Assembly: GCA_016192135.1 (NCBI GenBank)
Contig: JACPUR010000030.1
Span: 1-64,000, forward strand
Reading direction: 5' to 3'
Length of the DNA: 64,000 bases
Origin: Candidatus Tectomicrobia bacterium
GTDB lineage: Bacteria > UBA8248
A program made the position numbers and the translations under genes. The notes under the pieces are model-generated. The model did not search any database. It had not been told where the DNA came from and worked only from the letters and a program-made list of their open reading frames with translations. Positions 35,547-43,215 of the stretch are shown piece after piece; position 1 is the stretch's first letter, and the number at the start of each line of letters is the position of its first letter.

Positions 35547-35594
35547 CCGCTCCCCCCGGCAATACAGAAATCCGATGGAGGTCCCCGTATCCCT

Positions 35595-35674
35595 GTCATT
35601 CCGAGCGCCGGAGGCGCGAGGAATCTGCTTTTCAAAAGCAGATTCCTCGGTCGCTGCGCTCCCTCGGAATGACA
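35595..35674. repeat. B-family repeat, near-perfect full copy
   Basis: GTCATTCCGAGCGCCGGAGG...AGGAATCTGCTTTT, a short loop, then AAAAGCAGATTCCTCGG...CTCCCTCGGAATGACAT. A long inverted repeat of about 80 bases between the CYCXC gene and the polyferredoxin gene. Confidence 0.92.
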
Positions 35675-35699
35675 TGGTTCGTCTGTTGTGCAATCGTCC

Positions 35700-36140
35700 C
35701 TAGTTCGCGTACCGCCGGTCGAGCTCCGCCTGGATCTGGGCGATTGACTTGCCCTGCTTGGTCATCTGCGACGCCACCAGCGCCGTCTCGGTGCAGACCC
35801 CTCACCCGGCGGCGTGGCTGTCCACGAAGCAGGAGAGGTTGCTCTTGTGGCCGGAGTTCTCGATGCACCTGCACCAGCAGTAGAGCTGGTCGAGGATTTG
35901 GGGGATCTCCTTCGCCACCTGGTAGGCCTGGGCCACCACCCCGGTGAAGAGGGCCGGGGAGAGGGTGGGCCGGCGTTCCCCGCCCGGCACCCGGGCCTTG
36001 AGGGCCGCGGGGTCAATCTTCGAGGGCGGCGCCATCCAGTAGAAGACCCCCCCGGCCAGCCCGAGGGCGGCCAAGAGGCCGGCGGCGATGCGCGCCCCGG
36101 ACGCCTTTTTCGCCTGCGGCTTGTGTTTCTTCTTGGTCAT
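35700..36140 (-). CDS. CYCXC/PCYCGC-motif protein with in-frame TGA, probable selenoprotein
   Basis: 146 residues if TGA at 35802-35804 is read as selenocysteine. Basic N-terminus, one TM (17-36), an extracytoplasmic domain with C88-W-C-R-C92, GHKSNLSCFVDSHAAG, then the TGA at position 113, then GVCTETALVASQ to a TAG at 35700. Members of the PCYCGC-motif family, as I recall them, have HAAGCGVC there, so the TGA replaces the first Cys of a CxxC. Stopping at TGA would cut a conserved helix. ATG 36140 has GGAGG seven bases upstream. Function unknown; metal or redox chemistry is likely. It may be cotranscribed with the polyferredoxin gene. Confidence 0.8.
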
Positions 36141-36191
36141 CCATGTTCCTCCCGGCTCACGTTGGGTTTCCTGGCATTGGCCCGCCCAATT

Positions 36192-36220
36192 AAGATATGA
36201 TAATCCGAATTACTCGGCAA
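36192..36220 (-). promoter_or_regulatory. Possible promoter of the CYCXC gene
   Basis: On the minus strand TTGCCG, a 17-base spacer and TATCTT, in a short AT-rich island 50-80 bases upstream of the ATG. Four of six matches in each box. Confidence 0.45.
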
Positions 36221-36369
36221 TCCTTTTTGACCGGCCGGCCCCCAATATTGAAAAGATAGGCGAATGTTTGACGAAAAAAAGGGGGGCGCCCGGGTTTCCC
36301 CGGTGGACACCCCCCAGTCGGAAGCTGGATGTGGAATCCAAGCACGTCATTCATTCCGTGTTTCCATTC

Positions 36370-36463
36370 GTAGGGGCGAGGCATGCCTCGCCACTACAGA
36401 ATCGGCCCTGGCGCCGCGGCCCCTCACCCCCAGCCCCTCTCCCGGAGTGAGAGGGCGGAACCC
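36370..36463. repeat. A-family palindrome followed by C-family half
   Basis: GTAGGGGCGAGGCATGCCTC with CGCCACTAC (36370-36397, core AGGCATGCCT), then CCCCTCTCCCGGAGTGAGAG (about 36436-36455). The whole 36141-36521 gap has no gene. Confidence 0.8.
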
Positions 36464-36521
36464 TGCCGGGAGTACGCCGGGGAACAGGCACATGAGCGGG
36501 CAACTTGTTTCGATTTCACGG

Positions 36522-37061
36522 CTACACCAGGGGAAGGGCGAATTCCTCCTCCTCCCGGCCCGCCTGAACCACGCGGCCTTCCTTGATGCGGATGGCGAAG
36601 ACGGGGCAGGGCGCGTGGCGGAGCACCTCCTCGGTCACGCTGCCCACGAACACGCGGTTGAGGCCGGTGCGGCCGTGGGTGGCCATGACGATGAGGTCGA
36701 AGCCGCCGCTCCCGGCCATCTGGATGATGTCCTTGGCCGGCTCGCCCCACAGGAGCAGGGCCTTGCACTTCCGGCCCCCGCCCGCCTGCCGGAGCATGTC
36801 CTCGAGCTGGTAGGTGAGGCGGGCCCGGGTGTCCTCGCGGAACTTGCTGAGCTGGCCGGTCCGCGCGCCGTCGTGGGCGAGGGGCGGGAAGGGGGACTCG
36901 TAGGCGGAGTGGGGGACGTAGTCGGACTCCCGCGCCACATGGAGCGCCACCACCTCGGCCTCCCACTTTTGGGCGATGTCCACGCCCGCCTGGAGCACGC
37001 CCGGGCTGATGGGCGAGAAATCGATTGGCACGAGGATCCTGCGGGGCTGGAAGATTCTCAT
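36522..37061 (-). CDS. Universal stress protein (UspA family)
   Basis: A 179-residue single USP domain. It begins RRILVPIDFSPISPG, has VVALHVARE, DLIVMATHGRTGLNRVFVGSVTEEVLRHAPCPVFAIR with the ATP-binding G-x2-G-x9-G-S/T pattern (GRTGLNRVFVGSVTE). Such proteins bind ATP and promote survival under stress. A 20-residue acidic tail follows the domain. It lies 41 bases after the EF-Tu-like gene on the same strand and probably belongs to that three-gene unit. Confidence 0.9.
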   Translation of the reverse strand: MRIFQPRRILVPIDFSPISPGVLQAGVDIAQKWEAEVVALHVARESDYVPHSAYESPFPPLAHDGARTGQLSKFREDTRARLTYQLEDMLRQAGGGRKCKALLLWGEPAKDIIQMAGSGGFDLIVMATHGRTGLNRVFVGSVTEEVLRHAPCPVFAIRIKEGRVVQAGREEEEFALPLV

Positions 37062-37102
37062 ATCGCGTTGTCCTTTCTCTCTTGCGTGGAGGCGGCTATC
37101 CG

Positions 37103-37381
37103 CTACCAAAGGAACTCCTCGTCCCCGTCTTCTTCCTCGAGGAGGACGGCGTCTCCCGGGCGCACCCGGCCGTACACCTTCACCCCGGCGCTCTGGCCGG
37201 GGAGCGCCTTCAGCACCCGGCGGTGGTCGATCTCGAGGGTTTCGACGGGCTGGGCCAGGTCGGTCGTGTGGCCGGCGATGTGCACCCGGTCGCCCACCCG
37301 CAGCGGCTCCTCCAGCTCGAGGGCGGCGACCCCAAGCCTCTTGTAGTAGTGGGTGATCCTTCCGATGCGGTGCTCGGTCAT
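37103..37381 (-). CDS. Small EF-Tu domain 2-like protein
   Basis: A 92-residue stand-alone beta-barrel: RIGRITHYYKRLGVAALELE, LRVGDRVHIAGHTTDLAQPV and VKVYGRVRPGDAVLL. This matches the translation-factor domain 2 fold without a GTPase domain. Such mini proteins are common in archaea and some bacteria as translation elongation factor-like proteins of unknown role. Its ATG overlaps the stop of the nucleotidyltransferase gene (ATGA), so expression is coupled. Confidence 0.82.
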   Translation of the reverse strand: MTEHRIGRITHYYKRLGVAALELEEPLRVGDRVHIAGHTTDLAQPVETLEIDHRRVLKALPGQSAGVKVYGRVRPGDAVLLEEEDGDEEFLW

Positions 37382-38439
37382 TGGCTTCCTCCTTCAGTAT
37401 TCCCGCGGGTCACGCACTGCGGGAAACGGCACGTCCGGACGGCGATACTCTCCTTCCCGCTGGAGCGCGCCTGGAACCGGCAGTCCCACGCCAGGGCATG
37501 CAGCGTTTCCCAGACGCCTTCCGGCGTCCCCCAGTCGCTCCAGTGGGCTTCTTCGAGCGTGGCCACGAGCAGGGCGTCCGGCTCCCGGGCGAGCACCTGG
37601 CTGGAGAGGTTGAAGGGCTCGATCCCCCCGAAGGCCCGGTCGCACTCCCGCTTCCACGCGCCCTGCCGGCGAAGCCCCAGATAGAGCGACACGCCCTCGG
37701 CGGCGCGGGGGTGGCGCCTCGCGATCAGGCGGTGCATGGAGCCCGCGTTCCCGGCCATGATGAAGGTGTTCCAGAGCGCGCCCCCGGCGAGGAGGTCCCG
37801 CGCGGCCTCCGGGTCCGGCTTCTCCGCGAAGCGGGCGACGCGGCGCAGGGGGGCGGGGCTCCGCCGCACCAGAGCCCCGGGGAGGATCCATCCCATGCCG
37901 CCGCGCGGCCCCGTGGGGCGGGCGGCGAGGAGGATGGCGGCCTCCTCCCCCGCGTCCTCGAGGGCCGAGAGCGCCCGCGCGACGGAGCGCCTCAGTCCCC
38001 ATTCGGGAAAAATGAAGTGGTCTGTGGGAAAGCTCAGGAAGGTAGCGGCCGGGTCGCGCTCCAGCAGGAGGGCGAGGGCGAAGAGAAGGGCGGGCCCCGT
38101 GTCCAGGCCCCGGGGCTGGATGAGGAAGTTCTCGGCCGGGACGTCCGGGAGCTGGGCGAGGGCCCAGCGCTCCTGCCCCTCGGTGATGACGACGAGGGTG
38201 CGGTCCGGCGAGGCGTGGGCGAGCGCCCGGCCGTAGGTGTGCTGGAGCATGGAGCGGGTTCCGATGATGGTGGCGAACTGCTTGGGGCGGCGGTCCGCGT
38301 GGAGCCGGCCGACGAGGCAGGAGAGCCTCTGCCCCTGGCCCCCCGCGAGGAGGATGGCCCAGGCCCGGCCCTCGGGAGCGGGACAAGCGCACGGATCGGT
38401 TTTCGGCTCCTGGAGGAGTGCTTCCACGGCCGGGGGCAT
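37378..38439 (-). CDS. Mannose-1-phosphate guanylyltransferase-like nucleotidyltransferase
   Basis: A 353-residue protein. It carries the nucleotidyl-transferase signature AILLAGGQGQRL, PKQFATIIGTRSMLQHTYGRA, LSFPTDHFIF, RFAEKPDPEAARDLLAGGALWN (FVEKP-type motif, here FAEKP) and HWSDWGTPEGVW near the end. These features are shared with ManC-type GDP-mannose pyrophosphorylases. It lacks the C-terminal isomerase cupin of bifunctional enzymes. The activated sugar is probably GDP-mannose-like, used for glycans (inference). ATG 38439 is chosen; the longer upstream frame is unlike protein. Confidence 0.82.
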   Translation of the reverse strand: MPPAVEALLQEPKTDPCACPAPEGRAWAILLAGGQGQRLSCLVGRLHADRRPKQFATIIGTRSMLQHTYGRALAHASPDRTLVVITEGQERWALAQLPDVPAENFLIQPRGLDTGPALLFALALLLERDPAATFLSFPTDHFIFPEWGLRRSVARALSALEDAGEEAAILLAARPTGPRGGMGWILPGALVRRSPAPLRRVARFAEKPDPEAARDLLAGGALWNTFIMAGNAGSMHRLIARRHPRAAEGVSLYLGLRRQGAWKRECDRAFGGIEPFNLSSQVLAREPDALLVATLEEAHWSDWGTPEGVWETLHALAWDCRFQARSSGKESIAVRTCRFPQCVTRGNTEGGSQ

Positions 38440-38873
38440 GGCGGGCGTTCCCCTGCGGCGGCGTGCCGGAGCGGGGCCTTCGGAAGCGAAGGCGCGGGGG
38501 CCGGCCCTCGCCCAGGGGAAAAGCAAACCCGGTGCCGCGGGCGGCCTGGGGCGGGAGGATTCCGGAAGCCCGATTCGACGCGCGGGGCGGCGCGAATCGG
38601 GAGAGGCCCCCGTCCGCCCCGGCGCCCGCCCGTCGGCCAGGGGCAAAATGCCCTCAAGCCGGCCGCATCGTGCGGCATCCTGCGCCAGGGCCGGAAAACC
38701 GGACCCTTGCCGGCGCGGCGGGAGGGAAAAAGGACGCATGGGATTTCCGCTCCCGTCCGGAATCGGCGGGCCGGGCCGCCCGGGAGGCACGCGGCTTGCT
38801 CATTTTCGTGGAGGGGGGCCCCTCGCCTGGAGCGGCCGGGCCCCCGCCCAGGGCCGTCACCGGGAGGCTGGCC
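38440..38873. other. Gene-free gap
   Basis: 434 bases between divergent genes. The open frames here are GC-driven shadows without recognisable domains. No A, B or C repeat was seen. Confidence 0.45.
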
Positions 38874-39083
38874 ATGAACCGGGGGAAGGACTCGTTCGAG
38901 ATGGTGTGGCGCTGCCCCAAGTGCGGGCGCGTCTTCCGCGAGCACGTCTTCGAGGCCGCGACCGGGGAGGGCGGCCCCATCTGCAACCATTGCGCGGTGG
39001 AGCTGGTGTGGGTCGCGGCGGAGAAAGACCGGTCGGCCGCCGCGAAGAACGAACGGCTCTCGATGGACCTGCCGATCGGATGA
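38874..39083 (+). CDS. Small zinc-ribbon protein
   Basis: A 69-residue protein with CPKC at residues 14-17 and CNHC about 24 residues later, the two knuckles of a zinc ribbon. The rest is short and polar. ATG 38874 has GGGAGG six bases upstream; the longer open frame before it lacks a ribosome site. Its role is unknown: a nucleic-acid or protein contact is possible. A terminator follows. Confidence 0.72.
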   Translation: MNRGKDSFEMVWRCPKCGRVFREHVFEAATGEGGPICNHCAVELVWVAAEKDRSAAAKNERLSMDLPIG

Positions 39084-39126
39084 GGGGGGCGCGGCCTCGA
39101 AGCGAGCGCCGTTGACCGCGCGTGAA

Positions 39127-39169
39127 GCCGCCCGACGCCTCCGCCCTCCGGGGCGGGGGCGGTTTTTTT
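39127..39169 (+). terminator. Terminator after the zinc-ribbon gene
   Basis: GC-rich imperfect stem (CCTCCGCC...GGCGGGGGCGG) followed by seven T. Confidence 0.75.
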
Positions 39170-39287
39170 CGCCCCGGGCTCGCAGGTAGCGCGAATTTCA
39201 CTCACGGGCATACCGCAATCCGAAGCTCGGAGAAATTGGCGGGAACATCGGAGTTGGAGGCACCACCATGGCCGGTGCATTCCCGAA

Positions 39288-40076
39288 TTACGCAGCGGGC
39301 TCGAATCGGATAAAACAAACGCAGACGGCGATGCCGGTTATCTCGTAACAGAAGGGATGAATGATGGTGGAGGCATAGATCCGCCGCCCATCCTTGTGGA
39401 GGCGGTCGCTGCTGAAGCGCGCAATATTCCCCCGAACAATGGCGCCATGGACGCCAGGGTAATACCCTCTCTTGAACTTTGGCTGTTGCTCCGGAGGAAC
39501 CAGGAGGGAGACGATTGACTGGCCGAGGGCTTCCCGTTCCGTATAGCCAAAGAAATTCTGGGCTCCCCGGCTCCAGAAGACGATGGTTCGGGCGGCATCC
39601 GTGATGCAGGTGACGGAGCTTTCGTTCAACATCTCGTGCATGAACCGTATGCACCGGCGTATTTCTATGGTGGTTTTATTTCCGCAGACCAGCTCATCCA
39701 TGATCCGCACGAGGATTTGGCCCAAGAATATATCCGGGCCCTCGAACCGATATGCACCCTCCTTCTCCGCGGCGTACAGAAGGCCCGCGGTCCAATCGCG
39801 CAGAGGGAGCGGGATAGAGAGAAAGGATTCGCCCCACGTCTTATCCATCCCAATGAGTGGCCGGGGCATATCGAGCAGTTCCCGAACCCTGCCGGAAGAA
39901 ATGGATGGAGGGAAAGCGGGCAAGCCCGAGGAATCTCGAGCCGGGATGAACTCCACGGAGGTGCGGGGATCTCTTAAAAGAACCCAGGTTCCATAACGGG
40001 CGCGCAGGAGCTGAATTCCTGGATCGATGACTTCCTGAAAGAGCCCGACGAAAGTCTCGTTACGGATTCTTAACAT
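39288..40076 (-). CDS. GAF- and PAS-like sensor protein, atypical composition
   Basis: 262 residues. The first 140 or so look GAF-like (VLLRDPRTSVEFIP...SIPLPLRDWTAGLLYAAE). The last 110 are a PAS domain: MLNESSVTCITDAARTIVFWSRGAQNFFGYTEREALGQSI ending in a strand-rich segment. There is no kinase or output domain. The gene and its flanks (39200-40250) are clearly lower in GC than everything around, which suggests recent acquisition. ATG 40076 is chosen; a TTG at 40106 is possible. The signal and partner are unknown. Confidence 0.68.
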   Translation of the reverse strand: MLRIRNETFVGLFQEVIDPGIQLLRARYGTWVLLRDPRTSVEFIPARDSSGLPAFPPSISSGRVRELLDMPRPLIGMDKTWGESFLSIPLPLRDWTAGLLYAAEKEGAYRFEGPDIFLGQILVRIMDELVCGNKTTIEIRRCIRFMHEMLNESSVTCITDAARTIVFWSRGAQNFFGYTEREALGQSIVSLLVPPEQQPKFKRGYYPGVHGAIVRGNIARFSSDRLHKDGRRIYASTIIHPFCYEITGIAVCVCFIRFEPAA

Positions 40077-40317
40077 CCACCGGATTTCCGCAGCGGCATT
40101 CCGCAACAGAAGCTAGCAAATTGGCGTGCCTTGACAAGATTGAGTACGTTACACGCGCAAACGACTCAATCTTATTTTTCACGCGCTTCTCGCCCCTTCG
40201 GCCCGCCAGGAGCTGCCGACCGCTCTTCGCGGTTGCCGATTTCGCGGTATAATGCATTCCCTCGAAGGAAATCCCCGCATGCGGTCGCCGGCCGCGACAG
40301 CCCTGGGAGGGACCGCC

Positions 40318-41364
40318 ATGATCCGCACCCCGGTTTGCGATCTGCTGGGCATCACCCACCCCGTCTTCCTCGGCGGGATGGCCTCGGCGAGCTCCGCCAA
40401 GCTCACGGCGGCGGTCTCGGAGGCGGGAGGGCTCGGCACGGTCGGCGCCACGCCGATGGGCGCCCAGGAGCTGAGGGAGACCTGCGCCGCCATCCGCGCC
40501 GCGACCGGGAAGCCCTACGCCCTCAACTACCTCGTCTTCCGCCTCCAGGAGGAGGGCTTCGCCGCCGGCCTGGCCGAGCGCCCCGACGTCATGGCCTTCG
40601 CCTGGTGCCGCCGCGAGACGCCCCTCAAGCCCTACTTCGACCGGGCCCGGGACGCGGGCTCGAAGGTGATGTTCATGGCGGGGCGGGTGGACGAGGCCCG
40701 GCGCGCGGCCGAGGCGGGGGCGGACGTGATCGTGGCGCAGGGCTCCGAGGGGGGCGGCCACGTGGGCTGGATGGGCTCGCTGCCCCTCGTCCCCATGATG
40801 GTGGACGCCGTCTCGCCCGTGCCCGTGCTCGCGGCCGGGGGGATCGCGGACGGCCGGGGGCTCGCGGCCGCGCTCTGCCTGGGCGCCCAGGGCGCGCTCA
40901 TCGGCACCCGCTTCCTCGCGACGGAGGAGTCGCCGCTGCCGCAGTCCTTCAAGGAGGTCATCGTGCGCAGCGACGGGCACGACACCGTGCTGACCGAGAT
41001 CCCCGACATCGCCTCGGGCCAGGTGTGGCCGGGGGCCATGGCCCGGGCCTGGCGCAACCGCTTCATCGAGCGCTGGGCGGGGCGGGAGTGGGACTTGAGG
41101 CAGTGCCGGGCCGAGGCCTTCGCCGCGGTCCAGGAGGCCCGCAAGCACGGCGACCCGCAGGAGGCCTCCATCCTGATCGGGCAGGACGCGGGCCTCATCC
41201 GCGCCGTCCTGCCGGCGGGGGAGGTGGTGCGGCGCATCGTCGAGGAGGCGGAGGCGATCCTCTCGGAGCGCCTGCCCGGCCTCGTGCAGGTCTCCGGCGC
41301 CGGCGAGCGCCCGGCGCCCTCCGCCGGCCCCGCCCCCGGAGAGCGGCCCGTGCAGCCGGTGTGA
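40318..41364 (+). CDS. Nitronate monooxygenase/2-nitropropane dioxygenase-like FMN protein
   Basis: A 348-residue TIM barrel. MIRTPVCDLLGITHPVFLGGM opens it, followed by GGLGTVGATPM, VMFMAGRVDEARRAAEAGADVIVAQGSEGGGHVG and PVLAAGGIADGRGLAAALCLGAQGALIGTRFLATEES. These are FMN-phosphate-binding motifs of the NPD family, which includes nitronate monooxygenases and enoyl reductases such as FabK. Class cannot be settled by eye. ATG 40318 has GGGAGG seven bases upstream; ATG 40279 is weaker. Confidence 0.88.
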   Translation: MIRTPVCDLLGITHPVFLGGMASASSAKLTAAVSEAGGLGTVGATPMGAQELRETCAAIRAATGKPYALNYLVFRLQEEGFAAGLAERPDVMAFAWCRRETPLKPYFDRARDAGSKVMFMAGRVDEARRAAEAGADVIVAQGSEGGGHVGWMGSLPLVPMMVDAVSPVPVLAAGGIADGRGLAAALCLGAQGALIGTRFLATEESPLPQSFKEVIVRSDGHDTVLTEIPDIASGQVWPGAMARAWRNRFIERWAGREWDLRQCRAEAFAAVQEARKHGDPQEASILIGQDAGLIRAVLPAGEVVRRIVEEAEAILSERLPGLVQVSGAGERPAPSAGPAPGERPVQPV

Positions 41365-41397
41365 AAAAAGAAGCCCCGGCCTCGCGGCCGGGGCTTC
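41364..41397 (-). terminator. Terminator for the minus-strand lipoprotein gene
   Basis: GAAGCCCCGGCC/GGCCGGGGCTTC with a four-base loop. Read on the minus strand it ends in six T. It sits between convergent genes and touches the stop of the nitronate monooxygenase gene. Confidence 0.9.
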
Positions 41398-41438
41398 CAG
41401 GTGTCTTGACGGAAACCGGGACGCGCCCCCTCCGGGCG

Positions 41439-41630
41439 CTACTTCCTCCCCTCGTAGCGGTGGCGGTTGCCGGTTTCGTTGCCGGGATAGTCCCAGGTGG
41501 ACCATTCCTTGAACGATTTCTCCTCGTCAAAGAGCGTACCCACCTCAGAGTGGATGGCCGAGCACCCGCTGAGAGCGCCCAGGGCGACGACGGCGATGAG
41601 GGCCTTCGTCCATGCCATGGCGGCTTTCAT
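41439..41630 (-). CDS. Small lipoprotein of unknown function
   Basis: A 63-residue protein with a lipoprotein signal (AWTKALIAVVALGALSGCSA): the lipobox LSGC gives a mature protein of about 42 residues rich in charged and aromatic residues (EEKSFKEWSTWDYPGNETGN). ATG 41630 has GAGGAG five bases upstream, and a strong terminator follows, so it is very likely a real gene despite its size. Probably outer- or inner-membrane anchored. Confidence 0.82.
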   Translation of the reverse strand: MKAAMAWTKALIAVVALGALSGCSAIHSEVGTLFDEEKSFKEWSTWDYPGNETGNRHRYEGRK

Positions 41631-41731
41631 TATTTCTCCTCGTTGTGAGAGAAAGTAACGTAAAGGAAAGGTAAGGCAGAATCGGGCCGCGGGCAATTGA
41701 TTTTTCGGGGAAAAGGGGGAAAAGCCGGCGC

Positions 41732-41905
41732 CTAGTCCCGCGTCTCCTCGCCCCGGTCGATGCGGCCGAGGTTCTCCAGGAAAAGCTCCCGCTCCGCGTC
41801 GTCCGCGAAGCGGATGGAGGGGACGGCCCGCTCGCGCCAGTGCCTGCGGCCCGCCTCGTTCATCCCCTCGTAGAGGGTGAGGGCGTCGTCCAGCTCTTTC
41901 CGCAT
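41732..41905 (-). CDS. Small acidic hypothetical protein
   Basis: 57 residues, all-helical in appearance, with many Glu, Arg and Asp (ELDDALTLYEGMNEAGRRHW, ERELFLENLGRIDRGEETRD). AAGGAG lies six bases before ATG 41905. No known domain. Too short for function prediction. The lipoprotein gene follows 101 bases downstream on the same strand. Confidence 0.66.
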   Translation of the reverse strand: MRKELDDALTLYEGMNEAGRRHWRERAVPSIRFADDAERELFLENLGRIDRGEETRD

Positions 41906-41960
41906 GGAATTCTCCTTGGATTCGCGGCGGCGGGGCCGTGCATCGGATTCGCGAATCCAT

Positions 41961-42082
41961 GTAGGGGCGGTTCGCGAACCGCCCCTATAGAGGCGAACTG
42001 GGATGCGTGTCCGCAGGGGCGTCTTGGGTCTGTGCAGGGGCAACCTGTGCCCGCCCCACGGGGGGCCGCCCCCGCGGCAGGC
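41961..42082. repeat. A-family palindrome plus decayed compound copy
   Basis: Full element 41961-41988 (GTAGGGGCG, core GTTCGCGAAC, CGCCCCTAT). Then a decayed compound copy follows at 42014-42082 with GCAGGGGC blocks and CCACGGGGGGCCGCCCCCGC. Confidence 0.8.
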
Positions 42083-42088
42083 CGTCCC

Positions 42089-42856
42089 CTACGGTCTCCG
42101 CAGCGTCAGCATCACCCAGCGGTGGGCGAAGCGGATCTCCCCGCCCTCCACCCGCAGATCGATCCCGGCCGCGGCGCCCCGCCGGGCCAGGGCCTCCATC
42201 ACCGTCCGCACCGCCGCGGTGCGGGCGGGGGCGTTGGCGATCCGGGCCCACTCCCCGAACTCCCGCCCGGCCTCCCACCTCGATTCCGAGACGATCCCGA
42301 AGCCCGCCTCCCGGACGAGCGCGAGCAGTTCGCTCCGGGGGAGCGCCCGCACGTGGGAGGGATCGCGCAGCACTTCCAGCGCGTTGTGGAGGGCGGCCTC
42401 CCCCGGGTCCTCGGACGCCACGAAGTCCGCCACCACGGCGGCCCCCCCCGGCTTGAGGACGCGGAGCATCTCGCGCAGGGGCGGAGCCGGGTCGGGAAAG
42501 TGGTGGAGCGAGAGGCGCGTCACGGCGCCGTCGAACTCGCCCTCGGCGAAGGGCAGGGCCTCGGCCCGGCCCTGGCGGAAGGTGACGTTCCGGAGCCCCG
42601 CTCTTTCGCAGCGCGCCCGCGCCTCGCCGAGCATCTCGGGGGTGAGGTCGAACGCCACCACCTCGCGCGCCCCGCGCCCCAGGGCCTCGCTGATGAGGCC
42701 CGGCCCGCAGGCCAGGTCCAGCACGCGCCCCCGCCCCGCCTCCCCCAGGGCCCAGGCCAGGCGCTCGGCCTCGCCCTCCGCCGCCACGACGGAGGACCGG
42801 CCGAAGGTCACGGCCTGGCGGGCGAACTCCTCGCGGACGGTGGCGTGGTGGTCCAT
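42089..42856 (-). CDS. Class I SAM-dependent methyltransferase (UbiE/type 11-like)
   Basis: A 255-residue protein. SAM motif VLDLACGPGLISEALGRGA, the Asp of VVAFDLTPEML, then AEALPFAEGEFDGAVTRLSLHHFPDPAPPLREMLRVLKPGG. This is the UbiE-like set (the opening FARQAVTFGRSS is also common in that group). It could methylate a quinone or small metabolite; the rest of any pathway is absent. ATG 42856 has GGAG five bases upstream. Confidence 0.85.
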   Translation of the reverse strand: MDHHATVREEFARQAVTFGRSSVVAAEGEAERLAWALGEAGRGRVLDLACGPGLISEALGRGAREVVAFDLTPEMLGEARARCERAGLRNVTFRQGRAEALPFAEGEFDGAVTRLSLHHFPDPAPPLREMLRVLKPGGAAVVADFVASEDPGEAALHNALEVLRDPSHVRALPRSELLALVREAGFGIVSESRWEAGREFGEWARIANAPARTAAVRTVMEALARRGAAAGIDLRVEGGEIRFAHRWVMLTLRRP

Positions 42857-42975
42857 GGCGGCTCCCGGAACGCCTTGGGGTCCGAAAAGCGGCGGATGCC
42901 GCATTGTAGCCCGGGATGGGCGCCCTGTCCCGGGGGGCGGTTGGCTTGGGAGTGGGTCAGTTTCGCGATTCTGTT

Positions 42976-43057
42976 GTCATTCCGAGCGCAGCGAGGAATC
43001 TGCTTTTGCAAGAACCGGAAGCAGATTCCTCGGTCGCTGCGCTCCCTCGGAATGACA
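42976..43057. repeat. B-family repeat
   Basis: GTCATTCCGAGCGCAGCGAG, GAATCTGCTTTTGC, loop, GCAGATTCCTCGGTCGC, CTCCCTCGGAATGACAT. Located between divergent methyltransferase and amidohydrolase genes. Confidence 0.92.
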
Positions 43058-43215
43058 TCTGTGGCACTGACTGACCCCCTACCGTCGGCTTTACAGCCCG
43101 GGGGCGGCCCCTTACCATGGCCCCACTTGCACAGCCGCACTCTTGCACATGGGAACGGCGGGATTCGGCGGGGCGCCCCGCGCGCGGTTTCTGACCTCAT
43201 TCAGGGAGGCACGTC

